A stretch of DNA of 64,000 nt from Hemileia vastatrix (lineage: Eukaryota; Basidiomycota; Pucciniomycetes; Pucciniales; Zaghouaniaceae), in contig JASXTE010000007.1 in NCBI GenBank assembly GCA_030280995.1, forward strand, positions 12,959,501 through 13,023,500. Direction: 5' to 3'. The notes beneath the pieces are model-generated. The model saw only the letters and a program-made list of their open reading frames with translations, did not search any database and had not been told where the DNA came from. The position numbers and the translations under genes are program-made. Positions 56,454-64,000 of the stretch are shown here, piece after piece. The stretch's first letter is position 1. Each line of letters opens with the position of its first letter.

Positions 56454-57585
56454 TTATATATCTAGATTTTTTAGATTTGTCTTAACATTAGATAAATAAT
56501 ACTTTGCTGATTCTATTTCTTCCTCTATTAAGTCATCTCTTTTCAAAAAAACTCTCAAAGCACTAATCAAATATTCTAACCTAAATTTTTCTTTTTTAAT
56601 TTCTAAGTATTCTGAAATATCAATATCAAAAACATTAAGCTTTTCTATAGCATGAAAAAGTCTAGTGCTGATTTGAATAGAAGAACCTATCCTAGTGAAG
56701 CCAGGAATTTCATGACATCTTGAGGTAAAATGCCTTAGTTTATTGGCAGGCCATAATGTCACTGTTATTCCATTAGTTGCTTCAAAGTTGATTTTACTTC
56801 GAATTTCGGGAAACATAAGTTCTCCACCTATTTGTCGTGGTTGGGTCTTATCATACTTCATATGAATGGTGTTTTTTTCTGTATCTTTAGGAAAAAATAT
56901 TCCTAAAGTATACTCACTTGCATCCTTATCGAGATGAACCTCATTAGAGAACCCATTACCACTCCCTCCAGATGTCCAAGTTAAATTACTAGCAAAAGGT
57001 ACACCCTCTTCTTCACTAGAAACTTTTGAAAATCCAGGAATACCAAGTTTTGCGCAAAGATTAGTTGCCTCATTGTACTTTAAATATGATATTTTTTTAA
57101 AAAAATATTCAAATTACATTGCAATCCTCTTCATTCGTTTTTATATTCATCCGTTTTTACAATATCATCAGTGTATTCATCTGCAAGGAAAAGCATTCAA
57201 AAATTCAGTATTTAAATTAAAAAAAGTGATACTTACGAATATGTAAAGATTTCTTTCTATCTAAAATAAAGCCACCACCAAACATTTTTCCAAATCCACC
57301 AGCTCTTTGATGATAACCATTATTTTTAATTTCATGTTCGCAGTAAGAAAGATCCTTAATGCATCGCACCGTAGCTTCTAACATATCTAGTTCTTTGAGC
57401 TCATGAATTTCAAAAGTCTGCACAAGAACATTAGGTATTAAGACACCTTTTGGTTTATAAATACTACATCCAGGAAAAAAATTGTAATAATTATTGCAAT
57501 CTGTCATATTATTTGCATAAGATCGTGCATAGAAATGTGGCTTCTTCCCGTTTGTATCCATTCCAAGAGCGTTTACAAGTTTCAT
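56454..57585 (-). CDS. 2-oxoglutarate/Fe(II) dioxygenase, probably TET/JBP family
   Basis: Exons 57585-57237, 57180-57161 and 57077-56454 (introns of 56 and 83 bp) join in phase to 331 codons. The double-stranded beta-helix signature is seen as EVHLDKDASEYTLGIFF (iron ligands His171 and Asp173, codons 56936-56934 and 56930-56928). It continues with GGELMFPEIRSKINF, then ANKLRHFTS (distal His239, codon 56732-56730) and FTRIGSSIQISTRL (Arg252 for 2-oxoglutarate). This order fits enzymes that oxidise 5-methylpyrimidines in DNA. The coding frame seems to extend upstream to about 57690 (RPGKNSNNRWAKDIATG), but a ten-A run at about 57638-57647 breaks it. AlkB-like or other 2OG oxygenases are alternatives. 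Confidence 0.68.
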
Positions 57586-57690
57586 TCCAGTAGCAATGTC
57601 TTTCGCCCACCTATTGTTAGAGTTCTTCCCTGGCCGTTTTTTTTTTCAAATTGTTACTCATTGATGGTTCAATCCTAAGAGAATTCAATT
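57586..57690 (-). pseudogene. Probable 5' extension of the dioxygenase gene
   Basis: The frame of the dioxygenase is open upstream of the 57585 ATG back to a ten-A run (T run on the plus strand). Beyond it MSNNLKKK and EPS follow in the next frame, after a possible splice acceptor. One extra or missing A would make it continuous. This may be a real frameshift or a homopolymer error. Confidence 0.45.
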
Positions 57691-57912
57691 TTGATTTAAA
57701 ATAGAAAAAAATCAAAAATTAGAAAATAGTAACATAATTTCAATTATCAGTCAATGATACCTTAAACTTTATCATATCTTCAATATTAGAAATACAAAAG
57801 TTAGCATATCTACATATTAGTAAATTTATATACTTTTTCTTTATTTCAAATATTAAGAAAGCGTTTCAAAGGTATACTTTATTAAATTATACATATAAAG
57901 AGTATAGCTATA

Positions 57913-58253
57913 TCCTGTATGCATTCAGCAAGTACGAGATTTGGCTCTACACTTAATATTAATAATATAATGAAAGTATAACTCCAATACACTAGTAATA
58001 TTAAAAAATTTACGGAATTATGATATCCACATATATAAAATGAAAAATCTTGCTCTGATCAATATATTGACTTAGAAAGTTATACTTCAATAAATTATTA
58101 ATTTTTAAATTGTAGCATTGTCCTGTATGCTTTCAGCAAGTACGAGACTTTGAAACAACTTAAAAATCAATAAATTAAAGGTAAAGTACAAACAATCTAA
58201 TTATTATTATGAAAAGCAAAACATTATCCTGTATGCTTTCAGCAAGTACGAGA
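57913..58253. repeat. Three stem-loop-displayed copies of a 27-bp core
   Basis: The core TCCTGTATGC...AAGTACGAGA occurs at 57913-57939, 58121-58147 and 58227-58253, with only one difference (A for T at the 12th base of copy 1). Each copy is flanked by inverted repeats that are different in sequence in each copy. Copy 3, for example, has GAAAAGCAAAACAT on the left and ATGTTTTACTTTTC on the right. They lie upstream of the dioxygenase gene, which points away from them. Confidence 0.85.
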
Positions 58254-59407
58254 TGATGTTTTACTTTTCATATTAATAATATAATGGTTGAGAAAGTATT
58301 AAAGAAATATAGAAAAATGATAAGCAAAACATGAACTTACATGTCTATAAAATCTTCTTCCATTTGTAGCTGATTGATCAAAATTAATTATAAAGTTTAT
58401 TTTATAATCACTGTTTTAAAAAATAAATGGTTAGATAAATAAATTGAACATTTTTGATAAGGAATAAAGAAAAGTAAATTGACAAACAAATAAAAAAACT
58501 TTAAGTTAACTGAAAAAGAATTATTTTATAATGAATCAAAAGGGTACAGTAAAAGATACCATAAAAATAAATTCAGAATTAGAATCATTAGATCAACTTT
58601 TCAAAAGTGTAAAAAAGTGTAACAAACCAAAATGATATGAAATGCAATAGCAAGAAAAATTTGCTTACCGGTAATCAGATAAGGTCAAGAAAATAGTACC
58701 AATAATTCAAAATGATAAAGCAAAAATATGATTGATAATTTTTGAAAAAGGTAAGTGAGAAAGAGAAAGGAAAAATAAATTGGGTGGCAAACAGATGTAT
58801 ATATCATGAATTTTCACTGATCACATTTTCAAAAAAATGCAGCTCTCCAAGTCATATGATAAACTTCATCTAAATTCCAAGAATGATGTTGCCAAGGCAC
58901 TGTACACAGCATGATCATTTTTTCTTATGCATATACTAATTCCAGCTAGAATTTACTTGGCTGCATGTTGTACAGATGCACATTTGTGGAATACTGAATT
59001 TCACATCTAAAAAAAATTGACGCCACATAATTCTAGCTACCATGTTTCACGTAGCTAAAAAACATACACTCATCACATTTAAATTTACATTGCGCCAAAA
59101 TTAATTTATTTTTGAATTTTTTTAAAGGGAACTATAATGTGCACCACCTATTTCTAAAATATGAACCTCCGCACCATATTAAATTGGGAGACTTTTAATT
59201 ATGCAATTTTTTTGCCGTGACCTTTTTCCTGATCTTACTTGGTTCAAAATATTGAAACATGGCCAATGTTGATGAAAGAAACATTTGATTTTGTTTCTAT
59301 GTGTAACAATGGAAGGCTGTTTCTTACTGGCTGAAGAGTGTTGTATATTTTATTTGAACAAATTTTTATTTTTTTATGTATTTTATTTAAAAAATTTACT
59401 TTTTATT
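58254..59407. other. Non-coding AT-rich region
   Basis: About 1.15 kb with no convincing gene between the three-core region and the hairpin run. Confidence 0.5.
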
Positions 59408-60127
59408 GCAGCCAGATTTATACTGGCTGCTTTTTAGAAACCTTAATTTATGACCCAAGCCTTTGAAATTGGCTTGGGTCCCTTACATTGCAATTTAGTA
59501 CTTCCAGCCAGGTTTCCCCTGGCTGGAAGTGTCTTTTTCAAGCAATCGAAGTCGCTAAAAGCGACTTCGATTGCTTGCTGTAATGTTTGCCACCCTCCCA
59601 GCTAATTTACTAGGCTGGGAGGTGGCCAAAGCAGTGTGCAACGCGCGTTGCTGCTGCAAGTAACGCGCGTTGCACAATCGCTACCATATTTCATGCAGCT
59701 GATATCAAGTCAGCTGCATGAGATATGCGCAGCATGTGCAATGCGCGCTGCATGCAGAAGAAACGCGCGTTGCATGCAATGCGCATTACTTGCAGCAGCG
59801 ATGCGTGTTGCATGTGCTGCATGCAGTGCATTGCACAGCCAGTTTTTTTCTGGCTGTGCAATGCACACAGAGAAACCAAAGTCCCTGCAAGGGACTTTGG
59901 TCTCTAAAATGGAAGCGACTTTCCCTACCAGGTGCAATCTGGTGGGAAAGTGAGAGAAACGTTAGACCGAAGTTTTTTGAAAGCAACTTCGGTCTTAAAA
60001 ACATTAAAAATCATAAAAAAAAATGAGAAATGTAGAAAAAAAAAAAATTAAAAATTAAAATGTGAGTATAAGAAAAAAAATAAGTTCTAGTGATACCAAA
60101 AATCCAAGCCAATTTCATTTGGCTTGG
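59408..60127. repeat. Run of 13 tandem hairpins with unrelated stems
   Basis: Stems (left/right arms) are 59408-59415/59423-59430 (8 bp), 59452-59461/59471-59480 (10), 59500-59512/59518-59530 (13), 59539-59556/59560-59577 (18, AAA loop), 59589-59602/59614-59626 (13, one bulge), 59636-59649/59662-59675 (14), 59691-59702/59710-59721 (12), a degenerate GC-rich one in 59727-59820, 59826-59842/59850-59866 (17), 59875-59886/59890-59901 (12), 59918-59931/59939-59951 (13, one bulge), 59964-59974/59985-59995 (11) and 60104-60112/60119-60127 (9). All others are perfect. The region is GC-richer than its surroundings. Confidence 0.93.
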
Positions 60128-62287
60128 TTATTTAATAATTATTTTTTAATACATTAAATTTAAAATTCAAACACCATAAAATATATGAATTTTTTTTATA
60201 TGAATATTATAAATTTAATCTACCTCTTTCTCATAATTATATTTATAATTTTGTTTTTTTAATTTTTGACATTTAAGTTTATTTTTTGGAAATACAAAAT
60301 TAAATTTTCAACTAAATTTTTTAGTAAGGTAAAATAAATTATAAATTTGACATTTTGTAATTGAATAATAAAAAAAAATTTAAATTTATTTAAAAAATAT
60401 TTTTGTTAGAAGAATACAAATATTTTAAGGGTAGAAATATGGTGCAAATTGTAAGTAAAAAAAATTATATTTTTTTTTGTGAGGGGTTATTTCTATTTTT
60501 AAAAATATTTTTCAAAAACATTCATTAAATACTGAATTAAATTACTTTGAAACTCAAATTTTTTGTAAAATAATTAAAAATGAAATAATAATATTGTTGT
60601 ATTTGATATAAAATTTGAATTGGTAATATTAATGTCTCTTTAAGTAAATTTGAAAATCATTTAAAAAGACCATGTTGATAAGTACTTCATTTTTGATATA
60701 CAATGGTTATATATATATCCTATATATATTTCTTGAGTGTTATTTTTATATACATTCAATAAAATTTGTAATATAAAATGCCATTTAATAATTAATTAAT
60801 GTTCAACTTAGTTATAACAACTTCATATTTAATACCAGCCACTAGTATTTACTTTTTAATTTAAAACTCCAATATAATATGAGAGTATCCTTATTTTGTC
60901 TGTATGTAATGAACAACAATAACAGACCATAAATGAGTGGGTAATTAATTACAATAAATAGTTGAAGAATAACCTATAAGAAATGATAAGTTTATCAAAA
61001 AGAGTACATTAAAAAAATATACTTTTGAATTTTTTTTGATATAATTTGGATAGTTAAATGAAAATTTAAATTATCAGACATCAAAATTGATAAAATCTAA
61101 AAGTGGTGTTTATATAATAAGCCTCATATAAAAAAAAGGATGAAAAAATCTACTATGTAACTAAATTATTAAATATTAAGGTATTATTAAAATTATTGAA
61201 AAACTTATTTTACAGTTATAATGAAATCTAAATGTGAAAATTATGGTGGGATAATAGTAAGACTATGTGGAAACACTTTAATTTATACATACTTTCAACT
61301 ATGTTCAGATAAAAAAATTGGTAAAATTGTATAATAACATCTAGTTAATAGCGATGCAATTTTATTTAGATCAAGAATAATTTTTTCTGAGGAAAAACTA
61401 ATTAAATTGAGATATGGCCATCTCCTTTCAAGAGATAGAATAATAATAAAAATTTAAAAAATTATAATAATAATTCTTAATCACCATTTTTGAAAAGTCT
61501 CTAGTAATATTCATTATAATATATCATTCATTTATTACATTATATGGAGTTTCATCTTGAAGTAGTGATGTGCAGCTTTGAACTCATGTTATGAAAAACA
61601 AAAAAGTTAAAAAATATATAGTTATACTAATGAAAAAGCCAAAAATAAAAATACAATTATAAATTAATAAAATAAAACTACATAAATTTTTTTCTGCTCT
61701 ACTGATCGAAGGGTACTATGTATGAATTTCCACATGTTAAATCTAAACCTGTTTTAAGGCTAGTTTACAGGTAGAGCTATTAAGTTTCCTTAAATTCTAA
61801 AAATAACTTATGCATTTTCAAAATTATTTTTTTCTTGTTTTCTTTCCAAAGTTGTTAGAGTTGCTTAATTAATACTGTTATCTTAATTGTAAGATATATA
61901 ATTTTTTTTGAATACATGATTTATTGTTTCAAAAATTATATTATAAAGTTAAATCATTTATTTCATTTTCTAAAGGTTCATTGTCAAAGACACAACTCCA
62001 TTTTCTATTACTTAACAAATATATAAAATGTGATAGTAAAATTTTAGGAATTTTCTTTTTGAGAGGGTCAAACTATATTGTCAAGATTTTTATCTAGAAA
62101 TTCTTGTACTCTAAAACCAAATAATTTTCTCCCTTAAGTAAGCCATTTCAAAAATATGAGAATATAAACAAGAATATTGACTTATCTTATCTTTATTTTC
62201 TTTACTGAAATTTTTAGTTCAATCCCTTTTTTTGTATGACGTTAGTATAAAACCATGGTTAAATGCTACTATATTATTAATTTTTAT

Positions 62288-62319
<32 letters not shown>

Positions 62320-64000
62320 TTAGAAGGTCATCCTTTTTTATTTACTTGAATAAATGGCTCAATTATAATACCCAACACTTATTAATGTTTCCCAAACTCA
62401 ATAACAAATTTCACATATGAAATATTAGCTTCTAATATAAGAAGTTTATCTATAGATGATATTCAACATGTGATTTTACTTTTTAGATTCAGCTAAAATT
62501 AAACAAAAGGAGAAATCATGCATATGTGTATAAATGGTAACCATATGTTACTTAGAGGATTGTGAAATTCACTCATCAGAATGGTTTAAGTATTAAAATA
62601 AATTGAGGTCATTATTTTCTAGTATTTGAAACTAATTAGGAAATTATTCTAAAAATATATTTTAATGTGTATCATGTTTAAAAAGTTGGAAATATGATTT
62701 TTGAAAATTGTGAGTTTCTTATGAGATACCAAGCTTTAGTTTACATTGTTTCAAGTAGAATAGAATTTTAGTATTAGAAATTGAAAGCAATGTACCATTA
62801 TCAGATTTTAACTGTGTTCTACTTATAGAATTATTACATAACATTAAACATTATTTAAATCAAAAAGGTTTAAAAGATATTTAGAATTTTACAAAATTTC
62901 ACCATTTATTAATCTTTGATTTGAAAACCAACTATGATGTACACTCACTAGAAATAAGCAATCCCAATTTTAACATAATTTATCAATCCAAAAATAATGA
63001 GTCAATTAACATAAAAATATATATTATTTCAAAACCAAATCTCTAGATTTAAAATATGATGCTTTAATGAAAAATTAATACAAAACTTTAATGCAATGAA
63101 ATCTCTTAAAAAATTCAAAAATAGAATATCAAAACAAGTAATTTCTGCAAAAAAAACTACTAACTATTGTAGATAAAGCATAAAAATAAGTCATATTTTT
63201 TAAAAAAATGATCTAACAATATTTATTTTTGTTAAAAAAATCAAAACATTGTTAAGTTTGCTTGTTATAATAATGTTAAAATCCACTAAACATTATCTAA
63301 AGGTGGTAAAATATGTTAAAAATATGTTGAATTTTATGAGATAAAAATCAACAATTTTGTATCATTTCCTGTTGTGCTATGACTTTATTCCACCCTTTTT
63401 ATCTGATTCTTCCAGTATTACTTTGCTATGATCACTAGTTTTCAAGTTAAAATTTACAAATGTTCATTATACTTGATAATATGAAAAATAACTCAAACTT
63501 TTATAACTACAAAATAAGATTTTGTAACTCCTTCTTTCAATCAATATTTGAAGAAATTTTTAGTTTATTTGAGTAATGATTTTAAGAATAACAAAAAATT
63601 TAAAATTCACAAGGAATTATTTCCAGAGACTATAATTATTTACTTGTGTAATGCATGAGCTACTTATCAATGATGTAAAACATCAGAAAAGTAAGTTATA
63701 GTTATAAATCTACAGATTATACTGTTTCTGGTATATACATCTTCAATAAATCTTTTAAACTTATCTTAGCCTACATACCACACAATAGAAAATCATTATA
63801 TTAAAAAAGGAAAAAATTCTATGATAATATCATAAAGAATGATAACCATGGATTAATATTCCATAAAAATGGTTAATAATATTTTAAGAGAACCTAAATC
63901 AGTATTCTTTCATCAAAATATATCCTTTTTGTCTTTGTAATTTATTCCAAACAAATATTTTGAAAGTTGAATCTATATATCTAATGCCAAAACCACTATT
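60128..64000. other. AT-rich sequence without recognisable genes
   Basis: Nearly 3.9 kb of very AT-rich sequence. Open frames are short and lack family features. I see no splice-linked coding pattern like that of the genes on its left. Confidence 0.55.
62289..62312. repeat. (AT)12 microsatellite
   Basis: Uninterrupted AT dinucleotide repeat; low complexity only. Confidence 0.9.

Noticed and set aside
59636..60026. Open frames on both strands in the hairpin run (up to about 105 codons, Ala/Cys/His-rich)
   Set aside because: They arise in every frame from the TGCA/GCGC-rich inverted repeats; opposite strands give near-identical peptides, as expected from palindromes, and there is no family signal.
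62232..62420. ORF of 62 codons around the AT microsatellite
   Set aside because: Its IYIYIYIY stretch is translated (AT)n; no evidence of a gene.

Overview
The window looks like a repeat-rich, AT-rich chromosome segment of a basidiomycete fungus, most likely a rust (Pucciniales). The evidence is short spliceosomal introns of 56-120 bp with GTAAGT/GTATGT-type donors, rust-like Ty1/Copia and Ty3/Gypsy polyproteins, and a SNF2 helicase and a TNP2-type transposase of kinds common in rust genomes. The species assignment is inference. There is no bacterial operon, rRNA, tRNA gene or CRISPR array.

Left part (1-16379) is a nest of one Ty1/Copia family. It holds a plus-strand relic (1-1471), a near full-length minus-strand element with both LTRs, PBS and PPT (1472-7691), a solo LTR with a perfect 5-bp target duplication (7901-8673), an AT-rich spacer (8674-10271), a 5' LTR plus gag fragment (10272-12119), an inverted pair of LTRs (12120-13217) and a second minus-strand internal region (13218-16379). 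The LTRs vary from 635 to 1181 bp through internal tandem duplications. The PBS is complementary to the anticodon-stem region of initiator tRNA-Met, the half-tRNA priming style of Drosophila copia.

Middle part (16380-28601) holds Gypsy-1, a decayed gag-PR-RT-RH-IN element whose LTR begins exactly where the Copia-3 gag breaks off. It is followed by Gypsy-3, an LTR plus gag with no pol.

Right part (29457-60127) is an island that I read as a large DNA-transposon-like unit. It contains a SNF2/HLTF-like helicase (+), a 339-aa unknown gene (-), a TNP2/CACTA-type transposase (+), a 515-aa unknown gene (+), a 2-kb array of about 20 palindromes, a 653-aa unknown gene (+) and a 2-oxoglutarate/Fe(II) dioxygenase gene with the TET/JBP-like pattern HxD...H...R (-). 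Three stem-loop-displayed copies of a 27-bp core follow, then a run of 13 hairpins. Gypsy-2, a 10.5-kb element with nearly identical LTRs, has inserted into the transposase ORF; leaving it out restores the reading frame across the insertion.

If the island is one mobile unit, the transposase would supply mobility, the dioxygenase would modify 5-methylpyrimidines, the SNF2 ATPase would remodel chromatin, and the palindrome and hairpin arrays would be cis-acting recognition DNA. That joint function is inference. A second unexplained signal is a 23-nt motif in the Gypsy elements: a 4-5-bp stem, a 6-nt loop and then TTAAACTGG. It occurs about 30 times inside and outside the ORFs, and its stem sequence changes in a base-pair-preserving way. 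From 60128 to 64000 no gene is visible.
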